Below, in pieces: positions 33,481-46,693 of a DNA stretch of 64,000 nucleotides. The DNA lies in the NCBI GenBank assembly GCA_003952965.2, contig CM025852.1, forward strand, positions 21,980,280-22,044,279, in the 5' to 3' direction. The notes under the pieces were generated by a model that was not told where the DNA came from, ran no database searches, and was given only the letters and a program-made list of their open reading frames with translations. Origin of the DNA: Morella rubra (lineage: Eukaryota > Streptophyta > Magnoliopsida > Fagales > Myricaceae). The position numbers were made by a program, and so were the translations under genes. Within the stretch, counting starts at the first letter, position 1; each line of letters opens with the position of its first letter.

Positions 33481-36478
33481 CAAACAAACCTGGAGGAGAG
33501 AGAGAAAGCAACACGTCTTGCGGAATTTCTTTGATAGTTTATAGGCGTCTCCAGATGAGTAGAGCGTAAAAGTAATGGAGAGAAATAGCCAAGAAGAACA
33601 AAGTGTGCAAGAGAATTTCTCTCATTGTATTCATCACTGAAAGACCCAGAGGTCTATATGCATTTACCGAAATAATCAAAGAATAACAGAAAGCACTAAC
33701 AAACTACATGAGCCGAAATGTAACTTATAGCTCAACAAATTACAATAAAAAAGAAAAAAGACAAAAAAAAAAAAAAAGGCTAACAACAAACTCCTCAATC
33801 TTTAGAATGGCTACTGTTCGAATCCGTTTTCACGTCAGTGGGTATTGTTGTTATAACAGTAGCAGTAGAAATTTCTTCACCCTCTTCTATAGTCTATAAT
33901 ACCCCCCGCAAGATGGAGAATAGATATAAACTATTCCCATCTTGGAAAGGAGTGTGTGAAGAGCATAAGAAGGTAGAGCCTTAGTAAGCAAATCTGCTAG
34001 TTGCAAGTGAGAGGCAACATGGGCAATAGTGATCAAGCCTTGCTAAATGAGATCCAGAACTAAATGACAATCCAACTCGATATGTTTAGTTCATTCGTGA
34101 AACACGGGGTTGACAGCAATATGTAGAGCCGCTTGATTGTCGCAATAGAGGGTAGCAGCAAAGGGATGAGGAATCTGTAAATCAGAGAGGAGATAACGTA
34201 TCCAGGTGAGCTCAGAACATGTAGTGGTCATGGCTCAGTGCTCCACCTTAGCGAAGGAACGAGAGACAACCAATTGTTTCTTAGACTTCCAAGAGATCAA
34301 GGAAGAGCCCAAGAAAATACAAAAACCGGTAACCGACTAGAGAGTATTGGGACAAACTCCCCGATCAGAGTCACAATAGGCACTAAAAAGACAAGAGGAA
34401 GTAGAAGGGAAAAAAATCCCTTGAGCGAGAGCACCCCAAATATAACAGAGGACCCAAGTGGCAGTAGTAAAATGAACATCAGTGGGCTTGGCCAGAAATT
34501 TACTGAGTACCTGAACACTATAACTCAAGCTAGGTCGTGTTATAGTGAGATAAAGGAGACGCCCAACAAGACTCCTATAAGCTGTCGGATCAGAAAAGGG
34601 AGTGCCATCAGATGAGCTCAGGTAAACATTATGTTCCATAGGCAAAGTGAGAGGTTTAGAACCAATAGAACCCATGTCAACTAAGATTTCCAATGCATAC
34701 TTTCGTTGGCATAGGTGTAAACCAATAGAGGATCGAGTAACCTCAATGCCTAAAAAATAACGCACAGAACCCAGGTCTTTGATGCGAAATTTGGCATGCA
34801 AAAATGTCTTGAGAGCACTGGCAGAATCAAGAGAGGTGCTTGCAACAATAACATCATCAACATAAACCAGTAAGGCAGTAAAAGAAGTGGCAGAATGCAT
34901 AGTGAAGAGGTTGCAATCAGCCTTGCTTTGAGTTAAACCGTAGCAAGCAAGGAAGATGAAAACTTAGCATACCACTGTCAGGATGCTTGTTTAAGCCCAT
35001 AGAGACTCTTCAAAAGTCAACAAACTTGATGAGGTTCACCACATGTGTAACCAAGGGTTTGAGCATATATATTTCCTCTTATAAATATCCATCCAAAAAA
35101 GCATTATTAACGTCAAATTGATGCAAGATCCAACCCTTAATGGCAGCAAGTGATAAGAGCAATTTGGCGGTCACCATTTTGGCAACAGGGAAAAATGTAT
35201 CATGGTAATCAATGCCCTCCTGTTAGGTATAACCCTTGGCTACCAACCGGGCTTTGAATCATTCCAAGGAACCATCTGAATGGTATTTAGTCTTAAAAAC
35301 ACACTTACAAACAATTGCTTCCTTCCCAGAAGGTAAATTAGTGAGTGTCCAGGTACGGTTAGCCTCCAAAGCTAACAACTCTACCTCAATAGCTTGACAC
35401 CAATGAGGATCATGTGATGCTTGCTTGTAACTAGTAGGCTCATAGTTGTTAGAAGTAAAAGAAGAGAAAGCCAGGTATGAAGGTGATAAATGGTGATAGG
35501 AAAGGGTAAGCTTTACTTGATTGCCGGACCTTGAACTTGCCCATGCTTGGGACGGGTGAAATGAGTAAAGTCTAATGACAGAACTAATCTTTGAGGTGCA
35601 TGGGAGGTTGTCTATGGCGAATGGATCTTCGAAGCTGTAAAGGAGAGTCGAGTGATGGTGAAAATTCAGATGTTGAAGGCACGGGTGGTGATGTGGAGTC
35701 CGGAGGTGGTGAAGACGAGGAACAGGGAGCTGGAGAAAAAGACAAAGGAGATGGAGGTGCAGATGTATGAGGTGGAGAAGTGCTGTGCAAAAGAGGAGAA
35801 AAAATGTCTGAAAGGGAAAAAGGTGGAGAAGGAAAATGAGAGACATGTGTAATGTCAAAAAATCAAGGTTGAGAGGTTGGTGATAAAATAGATGAAAAAG
35901 TAGAGAATGGAAAGACATGTTCATGGAAAGTAAAAAAGTGGTATGAGAATCAATATCCAATAGTTTATACCCTTTAACTCCAAATGAGTACCCTAGGAAA
36001 ACACACCTTCGACCCTTTGGATCAAACTTCCTACGACCATTGGATAATGTGGTGGCAAAAGAGAGACAACCGAATACTCTAAGGTGGCCATATTTGGGCT
36101 TGGTTTTAAAAAGAAGTTCAAATGGGGTTTTATTGCCGAGAACAAGTGTGGGAGTTCGGTTAATAAGGTAAACGATAGTCAAGATGCAATTAGACCAATA
36201 TTTTAGTGGGAGATTGGCTTGAAAACGCAAGGATCTTGCTACATTAAGCAAGTGTTGGTGTTTTCTCTCTACTATGTCATTTTGCTGGGCGTTTCAACAC
36301 AAGAACATTGGTGGATAATTCCCTTGTCATTAAAAAAAGTGGTTAAGAGAAACTCTATACCATTATCACTACGAAGGGTTTTAATTTTAACACCAAATTG
36401 GGTTTCAACTAGATTGTAGAAGGATACAATACAATTCTTAACTTCAGATTTGGTGCTAAGCAAATAAACCCAGGTAGT
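33480..36478 (-). mobile_element. Ty1/copia retrotransposon (Copia-2), 5'-truncated
   Basis: A probable 3' LTR (about 33480-33900; left end uncertain) lies next to a G-run polypurine tract (complement of ACCCCCCGC at 33901). On the minus strand RNase H, RT and part of integrase follow outward to 36478, where the element is cut by the block starting at 36489. LTR text such as TGAATACAATGAGAGAAATT (minus strand, near 33630) is typical of copia R-U5 regions. No 5' LTR is present. Confidence 0.8.
33909..36478 (-). pseudogene. Copia-2 integrase-RT-RNase H remnant
   Basis: Minus-strand order: integrase core (TTWVYLLSTKSEVKNC and TLRSDNGIEF, 36475-36360), integrase C-terminal region and connector ([20 protein letters not shown] near 36150; [12 protein letters not shown]), RT start ([17 protein letters not shown] near 35360), RT core (LLVYVDDVIVAS near 34870, DLGSVRYFLGIEV), then LVGRLLYLTITRPSLSYSV and an RNase H tail (LQLADLLTKALPSYAL, near 33990). 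There are frame changes between the blocks (for example about 34340, 34910-35250, 35900) and stops, so it is not functional. Confidence 0.85.
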
Positions 36479-36488
36479 CCTAGAAAAG

Positions 36489-39400
36489 TGTGATACTCCT
36501 TCCCTAAATTTCCCTATTTCTCTAATTTCCTTAATTTCCTTGAATTTTCGTATTTAGCCAATTAATGATTATAATCGTGACCGTCTCTATTTTATCGGTT
36601 TCTATGCGTTTAAAATTCTTCCATTCTCTTGTTAATATCTTAGTATTCCTATTGCTTGATTTAAACATGTGATATTTTACCTAAGTATACTTCATTAACT
36701 CATATTTAACATTTTCTAAGTATTATATTTGATTTCTTGATACATGATTTATTTAGGCTCTAATTGCCCTAAGGAATTTCGGTATGTTTAATCTCTTCCC
36801 TTTTCATTCTCTTGTTTACATCTAAATTTTTTTACCTAGTGTCAATCTTGATTATTCTATCACTAATCTCGGTTAATTACTTGACTAATTACCTATTTCT
36901 TTTCTAACATATACATTGATTAACTTTACAATTTAGCTAATCATTTTGCTAACCTAAGTCTACTTTGATGTCATGTGGGTCCCACTCTCTCTCTCCTCCC
37001 TAGGTCACACGGCACACACACAAGGAGATCTTTGTTTTGTCTTGTCTCCTTTGTCTTTTCCCTTGTCCCATGTTCTTGGCTTGTGATGCATGAATAGTAA
37101 GATTCAAAAATGGACCAACCGGCCATGCTTGCTTGTAATCACATTTGATTTAATTTTGAAGTGATTTTAGCTTGTGTAAGTATCCTTAATCATCACCTAG
37201 GGAAGGGGAGTGTGCCATTTGGCTCCTCCAGCTTTGTGCCGCCCAAGCCACCCAATCAAGGGGCTTGCTTGTGGCAGCCACCCCTTGACCAAATGATGGC
37301 AAGGTTGGCTATAAAAGCCAACTCTTGCCATGCATTTCTCACACCAACAGCCGGCCATTTGAGTTGAGAGAGTGAGGAGTGTGTGCTAAGAGCATTCGGC
37401 CAAGAGGGAGAGAAAGAAAGAAGAAGAAGAGAAGAGAAGGTGGAAAAACTTCCATGCCAAGGTAAGTTGGCAAAGGGGTTTCGGCCAAGGCCTTGAACAC
37501 CCCCTTGCACCACCTCTTTCCTACTTCCTCATCATCATTTCCACTTCTTCTTAGCCCCTAGTTCAGTGTCATTAACCAATAGATCTTGTGTTAATAGGAG
37601 AACATCAAGAGCTACCCGAGATCACCAAGGTAAGGGTTTAGGTTCTTGTGTTTTGTTGAGATGGATAACATGTTCTCTTGTATTGATTGATCATATATAT
37701 TTGTGTGCATAGAACTGTGATTCAATGATGAACATGTTAGGGTTATGTTGGATTCAAAGTTTTGCAAAAAGAAAGGTTCAAAGGTGCTATGAAGTATATA
37801 CTAGTCTAGACATCTTGCATGTTAAGGCTTAATGAATATTTCTTATAACATGTGTATAAGATTGCTTGCTGAGTTGGTTTGATTTTCAAAAGAGCTCTGG
37901 ACATGTTTTATGAGCTATGGCAGTGGTGATAAGCCTAAGCTTGAAGCCTTATAGGCCACGGGTTGGTCAAGAAAAATGGCTTATGGTGTTGCATGTTGCA
38001 CTACATGATTTTATGATTCAATGCCATGCATATGTGATATGAAATGTGGAGCAATAATGAGAATGATGATGGCCAAGAAGCTTTAAAGTATCCCTGATCA
38101 AAAGAAGGCCAAATGGGGCCAAAGAAAGGAGCCATGGGCTCAAGAAAGAGGTTATGAAGTTGAAAGCATGAAAAAGATGCATTATGCATGTTCCTTGATG
38201 ACATTGCAAATGATCATTGTTTTCCTTTAAGTTCTTGAAGAATCCACATGTTATGTGCTCTATGATTTCCTTTATGTTGATAGATTAAAATTATTTTTAG
38301 CCTAAAGTTTCGAAAAATATAGATTAATCAAAAGCATGAACACCTATCTAGGGCATTTAGGCAATCATAGGTGCTGCCCAAATCGACCCTAAGCTACAGG
38401 TTTATTTTTGCATGAAACTTTTCAGATAGTATCCTTATCTAATATTAGGATCCCTGTAAAAATTTCAGCCCAAAATGATGAAGGAAAAGGTCGAAAATGC
38501 CCTGGAGGTCTCTGAGGGCAGATTCGACATTTTGCCTAATTCGTTAGGGAAAAAGGGTCCAAAATGAGAAAATGATTACATGGTTGGATAGAGCACGAAA
38601 AATTGATGGGGGAGCCCAAATTTTAGTTCAAACCAAGTTGAAATAAGGGCCCAAATCACAAGGCCGTTTAGGAGCCTAAATGGACTTTAGGCCCAATAAC
38701 CCTAAAATAGCATCAAGCCAATAACACTTTGGGAATAGGCCCAGCAGGGTCTAAGGAGGCCCAATAGGCCTTCAATGGGGTTTAATGTCTTAGATCTTAC
38801 TAGTTATTATCATGGTTGTTTCAATTGTCAATGATTATTCTTTAAACCTGTTATGCTTCTTTCAAGTTCATTGCAAATAGTGTGCATTGTTTGGGTGAAT
38901 GTTACATGTGTACTTTAATGCTTGGACATGAGATTGCATTCATAAGAGGAAAAAAAATGTGAGGAACCCCTAAGCCTGCGAGGTGATTCCCCGAATGGTA
39001 GTGACGGTACCGGGCACTTAGGAGACGTGCAACCCCCCACAGCAGGGAGTGGGTGGGCTCCTTTATGAACGCTAAGGCGTAATGTTAAGGGTCCTGGTGC
39101 TGGAGGCACGGGACAGTCCCATAGAAGGGGAGGGGACGCACAACCCGACTCTGGGGGTGAACAGAGCAGACATCGGGAACTCCTCAGGAACCTATGATGG
39201 TGTGATGCATTGCATATTTTAATTCATCCAAGTTCATACTTATTATGCTTGAAGTTAGTTTCACACCATGTTTAAGTGAATTATATGCACTGTATTTGTT
39301 TGATCATGTTTCCCCACCCCCACCTTACTGAGTCAATAGGACTCACCCTTTTTCTCTTATGTTGTTTTTGCAATGTTTGGCGAACGTTGGTATTGAAGAA

Positions 39401-40150
39401 TGAAGCTATTCGAGGACGAGTTAACCTACGATTTTTACCCTTATATCCTGGTACTCAAGATCCGAACGTGGGTTTCGGATCTCCTTGGAGTATCAGTGGA
39501 GCATGAGGCCCACTGGTTCTTTAGGGAGCCCTCACCCCCATCCCCTGTACCCCCACCATCCCCCCCCCACTATCCCCGTTACCCGATTTGAGGACTTTGG
39601 TTTACCAGATGTACCGCCCGAGTGGCTAAGGTTCGATTACGTTCCCCCGGCCCCGCCAACGGGAAATAGTAGTACCACTCTGGGTCCGAGATTATTGATC
39701 TTACATCAGACTCAGACGAGGAGGATTAGTACCCCTCTTAGGCCTGTTAGAGTGTTTCGGGTATCTGTTTCCTTGTAATCAGTTTTCAATTGTATGAAGC
39801 TCCCGAATTTTTGTAATGTAGCCTTTTATGTAGTCCCGGGAGGACGACCTGAACTTTCTTTGTATCAAGATGTCTTTGTTATTTCAGGTTTTCAATCTCC
39901 TTCGTGTCTCTTTCCTCATCCTTTATTTCAAAGTTCTTATTTTTACTCAAAGGCCTAATCTAACACTTTCAATCTTTTCGGATTGTATTAACTTATTGCC
40001 TTTCTAAAAACATAGAGTTTTTACCCTAAATCTTTTCCAATTTCCCACTACGATTCTTTTTTTTTATATGCTTCCACTAAGTTTCATGGTAAATTAACTA
40101 AGACTTTCTAGCGACCTTCGTGCCATAATTCCCGGCAGCGTGCATACCAT
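36489..40150 (+). mobile_element. Long non-coding LTR-like block
   Basis: The sequence changes abruptly from Copia-2 integrase to TGTGATACTCCTTCCC at 36489, an LTR-like TG start. The block then runs about 3.6 kb without a conserved ORF. It has transcript-like features (CT/GA-rich stretch 37380-37440, GC-rich segment 38960-39180, proline-rich frames near 39500 that look spurious). It ends in text like CTAGCGACCTTCGTGCC near 40110. Long non-coding LTRs starting TGTGATAC are typical of plant Tekay/Del gypsy elements, so a solo or truncated LTR of that type is my best guess. No partner LTR, primer site or target duplication was found, and Copia-2 does not resume on the far side. Confidence 0.4.
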
Positions 40151-40207
40151 TACTATAGGTGAGCCTAGAGGATAAGTATGTAGAGGTACACTCTTAGCGA
40201 TGAAGAG

Positions 40208-42500
40208 TTGTACAAGGTACAATATCAATGCAATGTGATGATCTCTTACATTGATGAAGAGTTGTACAAGGTTGATATCAATTACAGCAAATGGATGATC
40301 ACGTTTGGTGGGCCTTCTCTTATGGCTTTTTTCGATTTATTTGGGCCTTACTTCAATGTGGTTTGGCCTTCTGTTGACTTTGTTAGGGCCTCTGATGATG
40401 TTGGCTACATAGATTACACACAATCTGCTCATGGAGATGAAGAGCATGTGACAACGGATATAAGAGATGAAGCACCTACCAGATGGCCCAGGACCGAAGA
40501 TGATGGTGAGAAATTTAAAATTTTATGTTTGTCTTGGGAATGTTGAGTTTTTTTTTTTATGTTAGGCATATTAATATTTGTTGCTAAGGTTGATACTGTA
40601 GGATATCTTTTAAACATGATTGGGTTTGATACATTTATCTCCTCACAAGATAGTGACGAAGATGAGGTTGCCCGCCCTCCTCTCCCTGTGCCAGAATTCC
40701 ATATGCGTGACCTAGAGTGTGTAGACCTTGTGAAAAGATAGAAGTCCGCCTTGCTACATTTTTTAGAGCAGTCATGAAGGAGACCAAGCATTATTATAGG
40801 GAAGGATGTCCACTTCAAAAATAATAGTGGCGATAAAGTGGTGATTATTTGTAGGATCGAAAAGTGTAGGTACATAGGTAATGGTTCGATGGTACTTGGG
40901 GAACGAAGATTTGAGATCAAAGACGTGGTTCTTAGAGACGTTGGTGGTTGACCTTGATGCTGCTCCACTAGTGGTTGGACATTCATGGCTAATCAACAAA
41001 AGGTTAGTATTCTTTTACATCGTTCATCATTTTTGTGAATTTTGTAAAATTCTGATTATTCTAATTTAATGTCTACGACGGCTGCATGGGCATGTACCGA
41101 CATACAATGTTGTCATCTCTCATGCAGACCATTTCTTTTCTGTGAGACACTTGTATGCAAACTTCTGGGATGCAGGTCACCGCGAGGTAGCCTCAAAGAC
41201 AAGCTTTGGGGAGCAACCACGATGTATACAGAGTCAGACTTCAATAGGAGAATGGACGAGCTCAAGGCCTTGAGTCCGCCGGTGCATGAGTATCTTTGAA
41301 AGATTAACCCCAGTGTATGGTTTTGTTCGTAGTTTCACACTAATAGCGAAGTGACCTGATATTTAACAATCTATGTGAATGCTTCAACTCCTATATTTGG
41401 TAAGCGTGAGGCAAGCCGATAATCACCACGATTGAGATGATAAGCAAGAAGTTGATGAGGATGTATCAACTAAAGAAGGGGATAAAACATCATGTCAATA
41501 AGGTATGCCCATGGATAATGGAGAACATTGAGAAGGCTGGTGAGGAGACAAGTCATTACATCCTAACTTATGCTAAAGAAGGCTACTTCGAGGTTGAATG
41601 TCACTTGAAGCATTTCATGTTGTTCCTGTAAAAGTAGGATATGACAAGCATTCCATGAGTGCATGGGCTTTCTATTATATTATACGATGGTAGAAATCTG
41701 GAGGACTTTGTGATCTGGCAGGCATTCCAGAGGTGTACCGAAGGACATATGCACCGATTATTTTTCTACTACTATATCATGATCAGTGGTTGCACACCCC
41801 ATATGAGGTGATGGACCCCCCATAAGCAAGGGCTCAACATGGCAAGCATAAAAGCAAGGGCATATGCACCGATTATTTTTCCACTGCAAAGTCATGATGA
41901 GTGGTTGCACACCCCAAAGGAGACTACACCCACTGGTAGGACTCTGAGGCAACAGCAAGATCTTATGCTCCCAGTGGAAACAAGCAGGTCACAATAACAG
42001 CATCTACTCGAGGCTAGCATCACGAATGATTCTAAGTGCTCAAGTGCCCCAACTACACCATTTGATAGTAGTCCCTCACACTCGCAATCCAGCCCAAATA
42101 TCCACAACATCATTCTATCTACGATACCTATTGTAGTTTTCTTAATTTGCCGATTTATTTTTTTCTTGCTAATATGTCTATTGTGCACTTTGCAAACCTT
42201 GAGGAGACAGGAATTACGATCATGAGGGACACCCTCACAATCCACTGTAGAGCAACATAGTGCTCTGGTAAGATTTTAATTGGAATGCCTGTGTCAAATT
42301 TATAAATCAAACGTCTTATGGTTGTATCACAACCCATGCTTGATAGTGCACCACCAACAGGCAAAGGAAGTACATTGAATTATTTTCGCTGTCTTATGTG
42401 ACTTTGTCTCACAAACATGTTGGTATTTTTAGACATCCAAGAAGAAAGCACCTCGAGCTCCAACTACATACAAGGAGCCTCCAGCTATGGCAGCTATAGA
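40208..42500 (+). pseudogene. MULE (MuDR-like) transposase remnant
   Basis: Broken plant MULE transposase pieces in collinear order. An N-terminal piece (40208-40546) is followed by an acidic linker (DSDEDEVARPPLPVPEF) and a DNA-binding-like region near 40760-40920. The catalytic-domain end has HLYANFWDAGHRE in one frame near 41150, then LKDKLWGATTMYTESDFNRR in another (41190-41300). Then come NNLCECFNSYI-like text, MISKKLMRMYQLKKG (41437) and a degenerate SWIM zinc site: CSC near 41625, then DMTSIP-VHGL near 41645. A tail with KKAPRAPTTYKEPP lies near 42440. Frames change at least six times. A 114-base segment near 41746 is tandemly duplicated. Much of the catalytic core, including the DDE residues, is missing. 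No terminal inverted repeats were identified. Confidence 0.75.
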
Positions 42501-42509
42501 GACGCACTC

Positions 42510-45145
42510 CACTAACGTTATTTTACATTATAGCAAGCAAACTCGTTTATTTAATTTTTGATATGATAGAATGTGATCTCATGACCACACCATGTAGACT
42601 ACTAAGAAGAGTACACATACAACATCTACAAGCAACACGCTGAAGAGAATCGGGATTGCTTCTTGCATCAAGATACGGAGATTTTGTAGGTTGCAAGGCG
42701 CAATGGGGTCCCAAGTGAGCACTATGAACAAAAGCATATTCATTGATCTCGCAGCTCCAGCATCAAGAAATGGTGTTAAGTGCTCCTGGGGGCGGCCTGG
42801 TGGTGGTGGTGTGCAATTTAGAGTATCAGACCACCCTCCAAGCTTTGGACCTTCCAACATGGGCAAGGTTCCAACTGCAAAGCATTTGGGAGCAAAGGAA
42901 AAAGGGAATAAACCTCGTTCGTAGATATAGGGTTTTGCTAGATTTAGCTTTAGCTTTAGTCTATTATTGATGATGACTATATTGAGCAGTATATTTGTGA
43001 AGTTGGGAAACCAAGGGAAGAGCGGCATGGTTGTACATTTTGGTAAACGGACATTTGAATGTCAGTGTGGTGGCTCTATTTTATGTTGTGATGTTGACTC
43101 CTTATTTTGATGGCATGGTTATACATCTTGATGGAAGGACATTTTGGTGACAAGATGTTGGCTAGGGTTTTTAGTATGTTATTGAAAAGTAGGTTCTTTG
43201 ATCAAGAGTTTGGCATTAAGTTTTGAAATGAAGGCAGGTGTTTGATGGTTTTCTATTTATTCTGATGTGTTTCCAATTGGATGCAAAAAAATTTAGGTCA
43301 TCTTGAAAGTCATATAGACACTGCTGATGGAAGACTTTTGCAAAAAAGTTACAAATAAACGTAATATTTACTAGCTTATAAAAAAAAACATAATATTTGT
43401 TATGCATTGACGGCTTCAATTTATAGGCGATATCGCACAATGATGGCCTTGATCTCACACAGTGATGGCCTTAATCTCTACTCAATGTTGCACAGCGATG
43501 GCCTCTATGGACTCATTTTGCTGTCGGAGCTCTCTCTGAATAGATTCCCAAGAAGCCTATTAGCTAAGCATCTGCCCATGCATTATACAAAGTTGCCAAA
43601 TAACCCTTTGTCCATCTGAGCACATCTTAGGATCTCTTATGAAAAAAAAAAAACTACAATGGCCACCATCTTGCCATTAATTAAACAAGTTATTTGTAAT
43701 CTAATTCAAAAATAACCAATAACCGAATTACACTTGCTACTGAATTACTCTACCAATTAATGGTAGGCCACCCTTTCTATTTTATTTGTTGACAAACATT
43801 TCCTTCAATATCAATATATATATATATATATAGTTGCATTTCAGCTCATTCAAAGCAGCTCCTCATAGAAATCGATGTGTAACAAAACATATAACATTCA
43901 AAAAGCAGTTCATAACTTGTTTTTAGGTCATTAAATTAATGATAGAATTTTAGACATTAATACTCTAATCTCTTCAAATATATGGATTTACATATCTACT
44001 AGGTGACCAACATGTTCAGCATACCAAATAATCAAAATAGAAATTAACAAAGATGACAAAAGCATCTACCCAATGCTGTAATTTTCAGTGTTCTGCACTA
44101 ACAAAATTCAAGCATCTAGTTTAGTTACCTTTGCTATTCTAACCTCCCTACATTACATTTACAATTCAGTAAACATTCAATAGCACATTCAGCAAGAGAA
44201 AATCTATGGAGAAAATTCTGCAGCTTTTAGATGCTCTCTTGTTCTAGTTTATTTTTCCAGCAACAATGACAACAATCCAAATGTATTTTATTTTTCCCAT
44301 ATTTGTATTCTATTTAACTGTTAACCTCACTTACGTTCTTCACAAGACAGAAGAAGATAATCCAATCACCACAATAATTTTCTAGCAACAGTTCACATAA
44401 TAACTCCTTCTCCTCTTCCTTTAATTCTTCTGCAGAAACCAATTTCAGCAAGCACTACCTTAACATTTCCTCTTTAATTCCAGCACCTTATTGTTTGTTC
44501 ATCACATAACCGTTCATTAAAACTTTCTATCTTTCAAGAAAACCCATATGAAGCGAAATTACAGCTTGTTTCCAGAAACAATTAATTCAATGATGCTCGT
44601 TTCTGCAGAATATTACCAAGACCAATTGCACCATACTAGCATAAATGACAGCAATCATCAAGACAATAGCTCATTGCAACCTCTACGGAACTGAATAAAG
44701 TGAACCAACATTATAAAATTTCACATACAACTAAAAGAAAACAGAGCAGAAAACTTGTGCACATCAAGCAACTCGTTCTACTATATTCAACAACTCTTTT
44801 TCTGCAATTACTTTTTCTTTAGATATAACCAACTTCATGCAGCAACTAAATCCTTTTCGAATGAATTATTTCATGCTTTGCATGTCACAGTTAACTTGTA
44901 AATAGACTACTCATTCCACAAAAAATGAACATGCTCTAGTATCGAGTTCTGCACTACAACAAAGAATTCATTTCTATCCTTATCATCCCAAAACACTTAA
45001 TTGAAGCTAAACCCCATATCTACACTCACATGTCCATATAACCCTTGAAAAATTCATCATCCGAGACCTAATTCTTCAACAAATCCAACATGCATTTCAG
45101 ATTAGAGGTTAATCTTCCTTTAAGCACCTGATTTAGAAGAGGGGA
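42510..45145. other. AT-rich intergenic region
   Basis: No gene is supported. A TA microsatellite lies at about 43807-43832. From 43860 to 45140 there is low-coding, repeat-like text with no recognised ends. Confidence 0.55.
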
Positions 45146-45960
45146 TGTTGGAAATATGCCATCAAAACCAGTTATTAGAATAATTATGAGATAATTATTC
45201 TAATTATATCATATGTATTTAATACTTGTTGGGTATAATGTTGTAACATAAGATGTTACACAATTATATTGTTAAGTAAAATTATTAAAAAGTTATGCCA
45301 ATGATTAATAAATCAAAAGGCGAGGAGTATGATTTTTCGATTCCTTATTCACTTGACAGTTGTTCTAGACCGAAGGTACATATTTATGTACAAATAGGTC
45401 TACACTCGTTGTGCCTCTATTAAATAGGATGATGGACTCTGTCATTGAGGTAGTGACCTTAAGCAGACGAGTGGGTGCAATGTAAGAGTACATGCACTAA
45501 ACGGATCAAATATGGAATACCTTCTGGAAGTGATAAAGATGTTGAGAAGATATTCAGCATAATTAGTTTATTGTATCCTTAGACCTGAGAGGTTTATACA
45601 GGTTGTTTGTTGTGTACTTGTGCTTTGACCGAGTCATTTGGTGATGATCTTTTTAGGTTAAATATTTCAGGTAATGTTGGGTCTTGTACATGTTACATGA
45701 GCTTGTATAAATGATCAACAAGAAATCTATCAGTCTCTTTTTGAGACAGTATATTCAATATATCTGTATATAGTTGGACTCGAAAAGAAATCACTGGCCA
45801 GTGAAATTTTGCTAAAAGTTGCTCTCTCTCTCTTTAAAAACTCTCTCTATAGTTCTCTCTCAAGAATTATGTGTGTGGAGCTGAAGGAGGCAGAATGTTT
45901 TAGTTGCTTGATTTCAACAATCTAGAATTCCACTGTAAATCTTACAAGGGTACTACAACA
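45146..45960 (+). repeat. Possible solo or 3' LTR
   Basis: The purine run AGAAGAGGGGA precedes TGTTGGAAATATGCC, a common arrangement of polypurine tract and copia LTR start. The block has an LTR-like structure (TATA-rich part, CT-rich leader near 45820) and may end at TACTACAACA (45960). No partner copy and no matching target duplication were found. Confidence 0.3.
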
Positions 45961-45968
45961 ACTACATT

Positions 45969-46151
45969 TTAGTTCATACAACCCCAAAAGTGTCTGCCAA
46001 AATTTCCATCTGTATAGGCAACAATCAAGATTGCTCTCAAATCACAAGAACATCTTGGGCCCTCTACAGAAGCTCCACTTTGTTCACTCCTTAAGCTACC
46101 ACTATTATTCGATTTAGACATTTCAACAGCTGAAATAGAACAAGTTATCAA
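45969..46151 (-). pseudogene. GRF-type zinc-finger exon, cut off on both sides
   Basis: A 60-residue minus-strand frame: a Ser-rich start, then CSCDLRAILIVAYTDGNFGR and HFWGC. This is the plant GRF zinc-finger pattern (CxCG...T..NPGRRFxxC), here with changes (CSCD for CYCG, NFGRHF for NPGRRF). GRF fingers bind single-stranded nucleic acid in some proteins; many short plant GRF proteins have unknown roles, and some are transposon-associated. The frame stops right after the last Cys-Met-Asn. The Ty3/gypsy element lies 34 bases upstream of the ATG, and the possible LTR 45146-45960 adjoins the 3' side. Host gene remnant or mobile-element remnant: undecided. Confidence 0.6.
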
Positions 46152-46185
46152 CGGCGAGATGTGGGAGAAGAGAAAGAGAGAAAAG

Positions 46186-46681
46186 TGTAAAAAGCTTGTA
46201 AATTTTATAGACTCTTTGTAATGAAAGACTGTAAATCTTGGCTAGAAATTCCAAGAATTGTACTTGTATTTGGCTTTTCGAGCAAGCCGTGCTCTAGTTT
46301 TGAACAGCGTTCAATTTCTCAAGTTTTTTTGAATGAATTCAAATGCCAGCTCAGACATCTTTTATTACAAGCCAATTTACTAAAAAACTTATCAATTAAC
46401 TAACAAATTGGACAGCCCGTATCTCAAGAGAGTCCAATCTGAATTGCTCGCAGAAGCTCAACCCAATTCTAGAACCTGCCCTTTCTTCAGCATCCAACGA
46501 CCCAGCAAGCTCCAACTGGCATCATCCTCGCCATTGCTTCCTGCCCTAACAACACAATTCTCGAACACTTCTCATTTTTCTTGGCTTCGTAACTCGGCTC
46601 CCTTTTACTTCATCTCCTTCAGCCAGCTCTTATCTCACTTCCACGAGCTGATTTCCAATTGATTTCTGGCTATTCCTTACA
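46186..46681 (-). repeat. Gypsy 3' LTR
   Basis: Matches 52338-52832 with scattered substitutions, including GCAAGCCGTGCT and CAAATGCCAGCTCAGAC. Confidence 0.92.
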
Positions 46682-46693
46682 ACACCTTCTCGT

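Noticed and set aside
33800..33830. tRNA-like GTTCGAATCC motif
   Set aside because: No cloverleaf can be built around it; it lies in the probable Copia-2 LTR.
39400..39778. Proline-rich ORFs that could be a cell-wall protein
   Set aside because: Several overlapping frames, no start context, no signal peptide; they lie in a repeat-like non-coding block.
42579..43028. 149-residue minus-strand ORF
   Set aside because: Antisense to the tail of the MULE remnant with no domain recognised.
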